64,000 nt of DNA from Salipaludibacillus agaradhaerens (GCF_002019735.1 NZ_KV917378.1:1638869-1702868), one strand, 5' to 3'. Shown: positions 28,673 to 39,593, counted from the stretch's first letter. A program made the numbers and translations. Notes: generated by a model not told the origin, from the sequence alone.

Positions 28673-30508
28673 CTAGAACAAATCCATTAACCTACTCCAA
28701 AAACCTGGTTCCTCCTCTTCTTCTTCTGTCGCAGATTCTTCCTCTTCCTTTGTAATGCTTTCTGTTTTAATGACAAACTGCACAGAATCAATGTTCTCGT
28801 TTTCATCTGCTACAAATGAAATCGCATCGAAGTCACCAATTTCGTATTCTGCAAGCATGTCATCAATTTCATCTTGCATTTGATCTGGTAAATCACTTGT
28901 GGTCTCGTACAACTCATTTGTTCCTTCTTCAAGCTCAGCGGTGCCGCTTTCTAACTCTGACGTACCGCCCTTTACTTCCCCGATGCCATCATGTAAAGCA
29001 TTATAGGAGCTCGTAAGTTCCGAAACACCACCTGTGTAATCGACTAATCCGTTATGAAAATCGCCGTAATGGGATGACAAGTCACTTAACGCATCTTCTA
29101 ATTGGTTAAAAGAAGCTGCTATATCCATATTCTCTATAGAATGTGACAACTCACGCGACATCGTTTTTAAACCACTTGCCATGTCGTCTAAAGCAGTGCT
29201 GACATCATTAAGGGTAGGTTCAACCGCGGCGAATGCCTCATTAACAGCATCATACGTCCCTTTTGTTGTAAGAGCAGCTGAATAGGTTTCAACTAATTTA
29301 TCAATGACGTCCGCATCAGCGCCACTCAAGTACAAGCTTTGTATCTCTTCTTCCGACAGTTTATACTCAGGGATCGCAGATATAGCGTCATCTAAACTAG
29401 CATAAGCAAGCCCATAATTTTCTTCAAGAAGTGAAAGCCCTTCTCCCGCTTCTTGAAGACCTTCAGCTAATTCCGCAAGAATGTCTGGTAGCTCCTGTAA
29501 ATCTCCGAGGTTCATGTCATCAGGGTCACCGTCTAGCGATTGACTTATTGTACTTAATGCGTCATCAATTTGATTAGAAGCGCTCAATAAATCAGATGAA
29601 CTACCATCTAGCTCTTTCATCCCGTGATGATAATCAGCTGAGCCACTGTGTAAAGCACCTACGCCTTCATTAAGCTCACCAATACCTGAATGGAGCTCCG
29701 ATACGCCCTTATTAACGTCACTAATCGCATCAGCTAATAGTTCCATATCACCTGTCATATCGTCAATTTCAGGAGCATCAATCGCCATCGCATAAGGAAG
29801 TGCTGCTATATCAATTCCTTCCATTTCAAAATCAGTGATATCTGCTTCTACTGTAAAATCTCCCTCTTCATCAGGCATGATAGAAAACGTGATTTGTTCA
29901 TTTTTTCCTACATTCGCAATGGTTCCATCCTCTGCACGAATCCGCCTCGCTTTTTCACCATTTAGTTCAATGGAAATTTGGACTAAATAATGCTCGTAAA
30001 AAACAGGATCAAATGTTTCGTTTGCTTCAGTCGTTACATGAATGGCTAAATGGCCATCGGCCCCTGCTAATTCGTCGGGTGCCACTTCTTTACCATTTAA
30101 ATCGTAAGTGAACGTTATATCCCAAGGAAGGACGGCATTTTCCATATTGCCCTGATAGTAAAAACGTCCTTCAGGCGCTACGAGCTCAATCTCTTCACCC
30201 GATTGGTTTATAGGGGATAAATCTGTTAAATTTTCCACGTTTGAATAAGTGCCATAATCTTTAATCACACCAGGATGTATGACATCAAATATGTTCACCA
30301 CATAAATATCATTCATTTCTCCTGCGGCGCTAAGTGTGGCATACACCACTTCATCTTTTGCAGCAACTTCGCCCTCATTTAAAGAAGTAGGTTCATCAGC
30401 CGCTATCGTCTGGGAACCTGTTTGATTCGCATGTACAGGCAAGGAAGGGATTAATAGCAAGAAAGCCAATCCACTCAATAGTAGATGTTGTTTTTTTATC
30501 ATCATCAT
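28673..30508 (-). CDS. Exported YhgE/Pip-like protein with Gly-spaced helical repeats
   Basis: A 611-residue protein with a signal peptide (MMMIKKQHLLLSGLAFLLLIPSL-type core, VHA end). An extracellular beta-rich part covers about 40-250. A helical part follows with repeated LxxGxxxL units such as ELHSGIGELNEGVGALHSG near 265-295 and again near 510-545. This pattern is seen in YhgE/phage-infection-protein and MMPL-associated proteins. It ends in an acidic Glu run before GFWSRLMDLF. The ATG overlaps the MMPL stop as ATGA, so the pair is co-translated. It is probably the extracellular partner of the MMPL exporter; the cargo is unknown. Confidence 0.78.
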   Translation of the reverse strand: MMMIKKQHLLLSGLAFLLLIPSLPVHANQTGSQTIAADEPTSLNEGEVAAKDEVVYATLSAAGEMNDIYVVNIFDVIHPGVIKDYGTYSNVENLTDLSPINQSGEEIELVAPEGRFYYQGNMENAVLPWDITFTYDLNGKEVAPDELAGADGHLAIHVTTEANETFDPVFYEHYLVQISIELNGEKARRIRAEDGTIANVGKNEQITFSIMPDEEGDFTVEADITDFEMEGIDIAALPYAMAIDAPEIDDMTGDMELLADAISDVNKGVSELHSGIGELNEGVGALHSGSADYHHGMKELDGSSSDLLSASNQIDDALSTISQSLDGDPDDMNLGDLQELPDILAELAEGLQEAGEGLSLLEENYGLAYASLDDAISAIPEYKLSEEEIQSLYLSGADADVIDKLVETYSAALTTKGTYDAVNEAFAAVEPTLNDVSTALDDMASGLKTMSRELSHSIENMDIAASFNQLEDALSDLSSHYGDFHNGLVDYTGGVSELTSSYNALHDGIGEVKGGTSELESGTAELEEGTNELYETTSDLPDQMQDEIDDMLAEYEIGDFDAISFVADENENIDSVQFVIKTESITKEEEESATEEEEEEPGFWSRLMDLF

Positions 30509-32559
30509 TTCTCCTTAAAATAATTTGCTTTCCACGTTGTTTTTTCAATTAACTTATCGAAAATAACTAACGTAGCTGGAAGGAAGAACAAGACCATTAA
30601 AAAAGCTAGAAGCGCGCCTCTACCTAACAATAATCCGATAGAAGAAACGATTTGATTAGAAGACGTCAGCCATAAAATAAAGCCAACACTGGATAAAATT
30701 GAAGCAGAGACAGCAATAGAGAACGTTTTTTCGTCTAACGTGTGCTTAATCGCTTTGAACGCTGACATTTCCTTCCGCTTCTCTTTGTAATGTTCAGTGA
30801 ACAGTATGGCGTAGTCCACTGTAGCAGCTAACTGTACCGTACTGACAATTAAATAACCGACAAAGTCTAATGGCGTATTCGTAAAATATGGGATGGATAA
30901 GTTTAGCCACACAGCTACTTGAATAGTCAGTAAAAGAACGACTGGAAAGGAAAGTGATCGGAATGTAATAATGAGAACAATGGCAATAGTCACCACAGTT
31001 AACACGTTAACGAGTGTGTTATCTTTCGTTACAATTGTTTTCATATCATAGAGTGTGACACTTTCGCCAAGTAAATGGGCATCCTCTGCATAGTATGATC
31101 GCGCCACCTCCTCAACCTTTTCCACTAATGCAAATGGTCGCTCCCCCTCTGCTGCTAAATCTGTATTTATTACTATTCTGCTGTAGTTTTCTGACAAGAA
31201 TTGTTCTGTTAACGATTCTTCTAAATAGTCTGCTGGAATGACAGGACTTATGGCGGTTGCGTATGAGATCACACTTGTGACGTTAGGCAGTTGCTCCAAG
31301 TCAGTCCCAAGCTCTGCTTCTCTCGCTGTATCTCCTTTTGGCACTAGGAGAACAATAGGCGTGAGCTCTCCAAATGTATCTTCAACAGCAATGAAATCAC
31401 TGCCTGCACGTGTTGTTTCAGGTTGCTCACCTAACCCATACGTAAAGGTTGTATGACTTTGTGCTAAAAAGCTTGGCACCATAACGATCGCTACGATAAA
31501 AAGACTCACATATCTCATTTTAACGACACCTTTTCCGATGCCTTTAAATGCTGGTATAAATTGTTTGTGTTGTGTTTTATCAATCCATTTATAAAAATAT
31601 AATGTAAGAGCTGGTAGAAATACCATGACACTAATAAAACTGAAAAGTATCCCTTTCACGAGATTCAACCCTAGATCTGAGCCTATCTCGAAATTCATAA
31701 ACGTCAATGCCATAAACCCAAAGAATGTGGTGGCAGCACTTGCGGTAATAGCGGGAAATGACCGCTTCATCGCCAGGTGCATCGCCTCTTCTGGTGAATC
31801 GCTTTCCTTTCGAGAATCTGAGAAACTGTGAAGCAAGAAAATAGCATAATCCAACGAAACAGCCAACTGCAAAATAGGGCTGACCGATTGGGTAACGAAC
31901 GATACCTCTCCAATAAAAATATTTGTTCCTAGATTAATTAGAATCGACACACCAATTGCCACAAGAAAGAAGACGGGCTCCATCCAAGATGTGGTCGATA
32001 AAATTAAAATAATGATAATAATCGGTATAAGTAAAGCCGCGGCATACATCGTTTCTGTACCAGCCATTTTTTGAGAAATCGCGGTGTCTAATGCCTCTCC
32101 AGTCAACGCATTATCTTCTCCAATAACCTCATAGATCGCTTCTGTCACTTCCACCTCATCACCGCTGCTTACAGTAAACGAGTAGAGAGCATGTCGGTCT
32201 TTATAATAAGATTCGACTGTATCGTCATCCGCCATTTCTAACGGTATCTTCAAATCCATGACATCATCAAGCCATGTCACATCGCTTACCCCTTCAATAC
32301 TTTCAAGCTGCTCCTTATAGACAAGCGCTTCTTGAAGTGACACGTCTTTGACCATCACTCTTGTATTAGGAACGGACGCCTCAAATTCCTCTTCCATAAT
32401 ATCTAGCGCTTTTGTTGAAGACGCATCATCAGGCAAATATTCCACCATGTTATAGTTAACAGAAACAAAAAATTGCAAACCGGACCCTGCAATAGCGAGA
32501 ATCATAAATAGAATGACGACAAGCTTTTTATGTTTAATAATTCGTGCTGCTATATCAAT
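30505..32559 (-). CDS. MMPL/RND-family exporter, apparent ATT start
   Basis: A large export protein of the RND superfamily (MmpL branch). It has duplicated halves, each with a big extracellular loop and a five-to-six segment membrane bundle. Landmarks are LAVSLDYAIFLLHSFSD and its copy LAATVDYAILFTEHYKE, the proton-relay segments. The first internal ATG (32505) lies in the middle of transmembrane helix 1. Upstream the frame has no ATG, GTG or TTG before a TAG. An ATT codon at 32559 sits nine bases after AAGGAG and gives IDIAARIIKHKKLVVILF, a normal MMPL N terminus (684 residues). It is divergent from the TetR gene. Confidence 0.88.
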   Translation of the reverse strand: MDIAARIIKHKKLVVILFMILAIAGSGLQFFVSVNYNMVEYLPDDASSTKALDIMEEEFEASVPNTRVMVKDVSLQEALVYKEQLESIEGVSDVTWLDDVMDLKIPLEMADDDTVESYYKDRHALYSFTVSSGDEVEVTEAIYEVIGEDNALTGEALDTAISQKMAGTETMYAAALLIPIIIIILILSTTSWMEPVFFLVAIGVSILINLGTNIFIGEVSFVTQSVSPILQLAVSLDYAIFLLHSFSDSRKESDSPEEAMHLAMKRSFPAITASAATTFFGFMALTFMNFEIGSDLGLNLVKGILFSFISVMVFLPALTLYFYKWIDKTQHKQFIPAFKGIGKGVVKMRYVSLFIVAIVMVPSFLAQSHTTFTYGLGEQPETTRAGSDFIAVEDTFGELTPIVLLVPKGDTAREAELGTDLEQLPNVTSVISYATAISPVIPADYLEESLTEQFLSENYSRIVINTDLAAEGERPFALVEKVEEVARSYYAEDAHLLGESVTLYDMKTIVTKDNTLVNVLTVVTIAIVLIITFRSLSFPVVLLLTIQVAVWLNLSIPYFTNTPLDFVGYLIVSTVQLAATVDYAILFTEHYKEKRKEMSAFKAIKHTLDEKTFSIAVSASILSSVGFILWLTSSNQIVSSIGLLLGRGALLAFLMVLFFLPATLVIFDKLIEKTTWKANYFKEK

Positions 32560-32667
32560 CTTAATCCACTCCTTTTTCTACACACCCACTACTTTTTAAA
32601 TATAAACAGAATAGTATTTCTTCACTATGTACAACAACCTTTTATAAACAAGCCTTCATACAATAGA

Positions 32668-33560
32668 TTTCCCGCTCTCCTCCCACTGATTGCTCGTGAG
32701 TGAAATCTGGACATGGCCACCGTTACCTCCTGCCTATATAGAGTTAGCTCTCCGCTCTCTATTTTGAACAAGGAGGTTTACGGACGGTTATCTGTGATAT
32801 AACGAACCTTCAATCAGTGGGGGGTTTGTTCTTCTCCCACTGATTGGTAGTTGAGTCAATCAGGACATTACCGGCCGTTACCTCCCCCTAAATAGATGGC
32901 TCTCTCCTCTTTATTTTGAGCAGGGAGGTTTACGGACGGTTATCTGTGATATAACGAACCTTCAATCAGTGGGGGTTTTGTTCTTTTCCCACTGATTGGT
33001 AGTTGAGTGAATCAGGACATTACCGGCCGTTACCTCCCCCTAAATAGATGGCTCTCTCCTCTCTATTTTGAGCAGGGAGGTTTACGGACGGTTATCTGTG
33101 ATATAACGAACCTTCAATCAGTGGGGGGTTTGTTCTTCTCCCACTGATTGGTAGTTGAGTCAATCAGGACATTACCGGCCGTTACCTCCCCCTAAATAGA
33201 TGGCTCTCTCCTCTCTATTTTGAGCAGGGAGGTTTACGGACGGTTATCTGTGATATAACGAACCTTCAATCAGTGGGGGGTTTGTTCTTCTCCCACTGAT
33301 TGGTAGTTGAGTCAATCAGGACATTACCGGCCGTTACCTCCCCCTAAATAGATGGCTCTCTCCTCTCTATTTTGAGCAGGGAGGTTTACGGACGGTTATC
33401 TGTGATATAACGAACCTTCAATCAGTGGGGGTTTTGTTCTTCTCCCACTGATTGGTAGTTGAGTCAATCAGGACATTACCGGCCGTTACCTCCCCCCCTA
33501 AATAGATGGCTCTCTCCTCTCTATTTTGAGCAGGGAGGTTTACGGACGGTTATCTGTGAT
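32668..33560 (+). repeat. Six-copy tandem array of the 152-bp element (family 1)
   Basis: The 3' landmark CGGACGGTTATCTGTGAT starts at 32781, 32933, 33085, 33237, 33389 and 33543. The period is 152, 152, 152, 152 and 154 bases; the last unit has two extra C. The first copy is clearly diverged; the other five are nearly identical. Each unit holds hairpin 1 (CAATCAGTGGG/CCCACTGATTG), a third CAATCAG arm, and a long stem (CCGTTACCTCCC against GGGAGGTTTACGG) around AAATAGA/TCTATTT. There is no coding frame. It fills the interval between the divergent MMPL and TetR genes. Confidence 0.97.
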
Positions 33561-33579
33561 AAATGTTATAATAGATAAA

Positions 33580-33595
33580 TGTAACACCTGTTACA
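33580..33595. promoter_or_regulatory. Candidate TetR operator
   Basis: TGTAAC-ACCT-GTTACA is a perfect 6-bp inverted repeat 78 bases before the tetR start. A half-site-like CTGTAACA recurs at about 33646, next to the ribosome site. This is typical of autoregulated TetR genes; binding is inferred. Confidence 0.6.
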
Positions 33596-33673
33596 TTGTT
33601 AAATTATATAAAGTGTAATTGTTAAAATCAACGGTGTAAGCGCTCACTGTAACAAAAAAGGAGGTTTTGATAC

Positions 33674-34237
33674 ATGGAAAAACGACGACATGCTTCCAAT
33701 GTGTTTGCAAAGGAATGTATTTCCACCGCTTTATTACAACTGATGGAATCCAACAAATACGAGGACATCACGATTACAGACATCACTAAAAAAGCCGGTG
33801 TATCACGTGTGACCTATTACCGTAATTTTGCCAATAAAGAAGCCATTATTATCAGTTATTTAGACGACTTATTTTATCAGTATCAGCAAGAGACACAGCA
33901 CCTTCCAGAAGAGGACGATTACCAATTTCTTCTTTATGCGTTTTATTTTTTTGAAAAATATAGTGATATTATGTCGAGACTGTATGAAGCCAATTTAGCT
34001 ACTTTAGTGTTAGACTGTTTCAATAAATATGTGTTGTGGTGCATAGACGAAAGTGAAGAACGCCTGCTAAAATATGCGCCTCATTACCAGTCAGGTGCTA
34101 TTTTCAATGTATTTATCGAGTGGATCAAAAGTGGTAAAAAAGAAAGTGTGGAAGACATGGCTGCATTAGTTCAACAGCTAAACAATATGTCATTTAAGAA
34201 AACGTCTATTACTATCCCTAACACAACACATTTATGA
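33674..34237 (+). CDS. TetR/AcrR-family transcriptional regulator
   Basis: A 187-residue repressor. Residues about 10-60 are the TetR HTH (ALLQLMESNKYEDITITDI, KKAGVSRVTYYRNFANKEAI). The rest is an all-helical ligand domain with no further recognisable motif. AAGGAGG stands eight bases before ATG. It is divergent from the MMPL/YhgE-like pair, which it presumably represses together with itself. Note that the candidate operator is now nearly 1 kb away from the MMPL start because of the repeat array. Confidence 0.9.
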   Translation: MEKRRHASNVFAKECISTALLQLMESNKYEDITITDITKKAGVSRVTYYRNFANKEAIIISYLDDLFYQYQQETQHLPEEDDYQFLLYAFYFFEKYSDIMSRLYEANLATLVLDCFNKYVLWCIDESEERLLKYAPHYQSGAIFNVFIEWIKSGKKESVEDMAALVQQLNNMSFKKTSITIPNTTHL

Positions 34238-34377
34238 TGTTAAACGAGTTAATGTACTATGTAGCTCGAAAGGTGTGTATGACAGAAACTGTCATGGCGC
34301 TTCTATATATTCGATCGATGAAGAGGCACCTCTTATTATATGAAATTTTTATTCCTATGAACCAATTTCATAAAGCT

Positions 34378-34405
34378 AAGCTTCAATCAGTGGTGTTTTA
34401 CTGCC
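34378..34405 (+). repeat. Remnant of family 1 element
   Basis: CTTCAATCAGTGGTGTTTTA followed by CTGCCCCTTAAG is the first arm of the element and little else. The rest of 34238-34500 shows no gene. Confidence 0.5.
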
Positions 34406-34521
34406 CCTTAAGAATGGGATAAACGAATATTTGCTATAAAATAATTAGTCTTGTTTTAGCTTTTTCGTGTTGACATTCTTTCCCTATCTGAAATATTTTA
34501 AGGTAACTTGCTATCAGGTAG

Positions 34522-34550
34522 AAAAAAACAGGCGACATAGATCGCCTGTT
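34522..34550 (-). terminator. Intrinsic terminator after the third GH1 gene
   Basis: AACAGGCGA and TCGCCTGTT pair around six bases. A run of seven T follows on the minus strand, about 85 bases past the GH1 stop. Confidence 0.87.
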
Positions 34551-34634
34551 TCCACTATCCTTCGTATTAGACACGCATGTCACATTTTTCGATCATCCTG
34601 TTCGCAAGTATCCTCCTATACTTCTTAAGGGGGG

Positions 34635-36059
<1,425 letters not shown>

Positions 36060-36170
36060 TCATTCTCCTTTTTAATTTAATGACATGAAGCTACGTTTAA
36101 AAGTCATATGTAACTTTGACTATCTCCTTTATTTAAGTCCACATTGGACTAACAGAGAAGATAAGATTAG

Positions 36171-36184
36171 GATAAACGCTTTCA
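36171..36184 (-). promoter_or_regulatory. cre site upstream of the third GH1 gene
   Basis: TGAAAGCGTTTATC on the minus strand fits the cre consensus except near its end. It is placed upstream of the GH1 start codon, so CcpA repression is likely. Confidence 0.65.
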
Positions 36185-36424
36185 AGCAGTAATATCATAA
36201 TTGAATCACATACACCATACATAACAAACCTTAAAAAATGAATCATCTCACCTTCAGCTAAATAAGACGATAAATCTTTTTACATCAGAAAGCTCAGACG
36301 TTGCTGATCCTCCAAAGCCAACACCTTTCCCTACAAACCCTTCTATAAAAAGGGCCATGGGTTAGAGTTACCATTTAGTTATTATCGTTCTTTTTTCTTG
36401 TGGGAAATTTAATTTTGGCACTTC

Positions 36425-36719
36425 TTTAATGACATATAGTGGAGACAAAAATCATATTAATTCTCCCACAAATTTTTTTGATGGCCTTTGGTTCGCCCTC
36501 TTAAGTAGTAGACAAACACCCTCCTTTTCCGATGATACCAGTGCTCCTATTAATTTGCTAGCCTCATCATTTAAAAGAAAAGCGAGCACAAAACCTTCAC
36601 CCTCAGTTTTAGTTTAATCGTTCTTCTGCCATATTTACACGTAACGTTTTTCCTTCCCTAAGCGGAAACAAATTACTAGGTGTATCGTGGGTGTTCGAGT
36701 CCCCAAAAATTAAAGACAT
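36425..36719 (-). pseudogene. Possible decayed small gene in two frames
   Basis: Not recognised. On the minus strand ATG 36719, preceded by AAAAGGA, opens a 36-codon frame (MSLIFGDSNTHDTPSNLFPL..., stop near 36609). The next frame continues with protein-like sequence TEGEGFVLAFLLNDEASKLI...GELI to a TGA near 36455. The two could be one small gene broken by a frameshift, or two short reading frames. The surrounding 36186-36947 contains nothing else that I recognise. Confidence 0.35.
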
Positions 36720-36889
36720 CGTAGTCAGTCCTTTTTGCTTTTAAAGATCAAGAGTCATACGTCAACATGTGACGATTTTGATAATAGAGATACACGATTT
36801 GGATGGTTTGATTAGAAGTCTTTAGGTTATTTACGCGAATACAGAAAAGGAAATAGAGGAAATCCCTTCTTTCATCACTTAAATCACGT

Positions 36890-36934
36890 CAAGGATGACA
36901 CCTACTCAAGGCGTCATCCTCAACATGTTTTTTA
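36890..36934. terminator. Hairpin downstream of the GGDEF-EAL gene
   Basis: AGGATGAC and GTCATCCT pair across about 15 bases. A T run (GTTTTTTAT) lies on the plus-strand side only, so its polarity relative to the minus-strand gene is uncertain. Confidence 0.4.
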
Positions 36935-36947
36935 TAAAAAATAATCA

Positions 36948-39212
36948 TTAGCCCAAACTTTTTTCTTCTTCCACTTTAGTTAAATACATAGCAAACTCAT
37001 TCGCAGGTGCTGGTTTTAGGTAATGATAACCTTGTCCATAATGACAACCGTCTTGTAAAAGCTCTTCCGCCTGAGTCTCATGTTCAATCCCTTCGGCAAT
37101 AATTTTCAGCCCTAGATTCCGACCAATTTGGATAATTGATTTGACGACAGAGTGTCCTTTATTATTTGTCATATCGTCCACAAAAGCTTTGTCAATTTTA
37201 ATTGTATTTATAGGTAATTCTTTTAAAAGATATAATGACGAGTAGCCAGTGCCAAAATCATCGATGGCCGTCTTGACACCTAAATGTTGCAGATCATTTA
37301 AAACTTTCGTCGATCGGCTTGGATCTTGCATGATGCTTTCTGTGATTTCCAATTCAAGTTTTCCCACAGATAGCCCTGTTTTCTGTAATGTCGTCTGCAC
37401 TAAATGAACGAAAGACTCTTGTTGAATTTGACGAGCTGACACATTAACAGACACATATAAATACGCGTACCCTTCATCATGCCAACGTTTCGCTTGTTCA
37501 CATGCCTTGCGTAACACCCACTCTCCGACACAGACGATTTGCCCTGTTTCTTCAGCAATAGGGATAAACTCTGCTGGGGACACAAATCCAAGTTCAGGGT
37601 GCACCCAACGCAAAAGGGCTTCCATACCGATAGGTCTCCCAGTTTCTAATTCCACGATCGGTTGATATACAAGAAATAACTGTTCTGTTTCAACTGCTTT
37701 TCTTAGTTCATTTTCCACCCTTATCTTGCGTTCATGAGCTAATGCCAACTCAGCATTATACACACAATATTGATTACTCCCATTCGCTTTTGCTAAATAC
37801 ATGGCAGCATCTGCATTTTTAAGTAATGATGCGCTATCGTTTCCATTCTCGGGATACGTACTAATACCGATGCTAGGGGTGACACTCATTTCATGGCCCT
37901 TCACATGAAATGGAACGGTAAACAAATGAATCACTTTTTCTGCTAATTGAATGTACTTCTCTTGATCAACACCAGAAAGAATGAAGACAAACTCATCGCC
38001 GCCAAGCCGATAAACACGATGAGCATTTAATCCTGTGTTCAACCTGTTTCCAGCTCTGATGAGTACTTCATCGCCAATATGGTGACCGAGAGTATCATTT
38101 ATTGCTTTAAAACGGTCCAAATCAATAAGCATTAGAACGGTACTCGTATGATGCCGTTCACTATGTGCCAAATAACGTTCAATTTCCTCTTGAAAGCTTA
38201 CTCTGTTTTTTAACCCTGTCAATGGATCATGATAGGCCAAGTGCTTGTACTCTTTCATTAACTGCTCATTTCGCCTTATGACTAAGAACTGCCGACCCAT
38301 AATTGCCAAGAATACGATCGTCGCCCCCACACTTAACAAATTAAAAGACCAATCATAGCTTTGAGCGCTTAACACAATTAGGACAACACTACTTAGATAT
38401 GGAAAAAGTGTCTCTTGACTTTGTATCTCATCGTTTATTTCTAATACAGGAGATGTGGCATTATGCTGAGCCTTTAAGCCCGCCAAGCCAATTACCATGA
38501 GGGAAGTTAACCAAACCGGATCTATAACCCCACCTGGAGTATATTCACCATGGGTTAACGTCGTATAAGCGTAACCCCAGTCGGCACAAGCTTGGAGAGA
38601 AAAGCTTATTACCACATATAATACCGTTTCCTTTTCGTTCGTTTGCTTAGACAAATAGTATAGGTAAGTCATTGCAAAAATAATGCCTAAAGAAGCTACT
38701 GGGTAAATCAAGCTAATAATCGTTAAGCCTACTGAATTATCAGTAGCAACGAGCACAGGTCTAATTAAGTAATGACTGCTTATAGAGGTAGCCACAATCA
38801 TGAACGTCACGATGTTAAACACGTAAGGCTTATGGGAGACTGTAAGACTTAAAAGCTTCACTTTATAAATTAAACCGATAAAAAAGAAGAGATAAGTAAA
38901 AAGCCAAAATAAATATGAGCTATCAGGAAACACATGATCTCCTGTCATCATAAAATTCATAACCCAAAAAACATTTGATATAAGATAGAAAATCAACCCT
39001 ATAGAAATGAATAACCAAAAATATTTTTCTCTCCCTCTGATCATACGGTAAGCATTAAATGTCCATAGAAAACTTAAAGTTCCCCATAAAATTGGAAAGA
39101 CACTCACTCCTATCGTACGCATGGCGGGATTATCTCTAAATAAATACAGCCATCCGCACACAAAAGTGAGCGACATAACGAGATAAATTATTATTGAACG
39201 TTTCGTCTGCAT
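36948..39212 (-). CDS. Membrane-bound GGDEF-EAL cyclic-di-GMP protein
   Basis: A 754-residue signalling protein. Residues 1 to about 310 form roughly nine membrane helices of an unassigned sensor. A GGDEF domain (about 320-490) has an intact GGDEF at 404-408. No RxxD inhibitory site is visible before it (NAHRVYRL). The EAL domain has MEALLRW at 530-536, EITES, DDFGTGYSSL and KIDKAFV, so the phosphodiesterase residues look complete. It may make, degrade or switch between both activities for cyclic-di-GMP, controlling motility or biofilm. It stands alone; the chemoreceptor and YjfB-like genes elsewhere in the window agree with a motile cell. Confidence 0.93.
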   Translation of the reverse strand: MQTKRSIIIYLVMSLTFVCGWLYLFRDNPAMRTIGVSVFPILWGTLSFLWTFNAYRMIRGREKYFWLFISIGLIFYLISNVFWVMNFMMTGDHVFPDSSYLFWLFTYLFFFIGLIYKVKLLSLTVSHKPYVFNIVTFMIVATSISSHYLIRPVLVATDNSVGLTIISLIYPVASLGIIFAMTYLYYLSKQTNEKETVLYVVISFSLQACADWGYAYTTLTHGEYTPGGVIDPVWLTSLMVIGLAGLKAQHNATSPVLEINDEIQSQETLFPYLSSVVLIVLSAQSYDWSFNLLSVGATIVFLAIMGRQFLVIRRNEQLMKEYKHLAYHDPLTGLKNRVSFQEEIERYLAHSERHHTSTVLMLIDLDRFKAINDTLGHHIGDEVLIRAGNRLNTGLNAHRVYRLGGDEFVFILSGVDQEKYIQLAEKVIHLFTVPFHVKGHEMSVTPSIGISTYPENGNDSASLLKNADAAMYLAKANGSNQYCVYNAELALAHERKIRVENELRKAVETEQLFLVYQPIVELETGRPIGMEALLRWVHPELGFVSPAEFIPIAEETGQIVCVGEWVLRKACEQAKRWHDEGYAYLYVSVNVSARQIQQESFVHLVQTTLQKTGLSVGKLELEITESIMQDPSRSTKVLNDLQHLGVKTAIDDFGTGYSSLYLLKELPINTIKIDKAFVDDMTNNKGHSVVKSIIQIGRNLGLKIIAEGIEHETQAEELLQDGCHYGQGYHYLKPAPANEFAMYLTKVEEEKSLG

Positions 39213-39593
39213 GACTAATTCAACTCACAATCGTTGCTTAAAATTAGGCGATTCTTTTCTCTTAAGTGTCTTTATATCCCAGACATTCTGTAAATTGATT
39301 ATACCATCCTACGTATAAAAAGCGTTGGCGAATTCTTTAGATAACACTCACGTCATAACACTTTTTTATCGACGCTATTTGTTGGTATCCTGTACGTGTA
39401 ACAAACTCTTAGCTTTCACGATAAGAAGATAAAACGCCTAAATCATTAACTAGATAGTAAGCTTTAACATTTGATTTCTTCCGTATAGGTGAGTGGGCAA
39501 TAAGTCAGCCAGAATCTCTTTTTAATAGACACCTTTCTGTTATATCGGGTTCTGATGACATGATATTAATGACGAGATAGTGTAAAGAGACAC
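39213..39593. other. Gene-free 380 bp
   Basis: I see no gene, RNA or repeat here. It should hold the promoter of the GGDEF-EAL gene near its left end. Confidence 0.4.

Noticed and set aside
32668-33560. CRISPR array
   Set aside because: The 152-base units are repeats throughout, without short repeats separated by unique spacers, and no cas genes are near.
34234-34422. 62-codon plus-strand frame after tetR
   Set aside because: It overlaps the tetR stop, has no ribosome site, and its end is a translated repeat remnant.
36429-36617. Plus-strand 62-codon frame
   Set aside because: It has no ribosome site and an implausible sequence. The minus strand of the same bases looks more protein-like.
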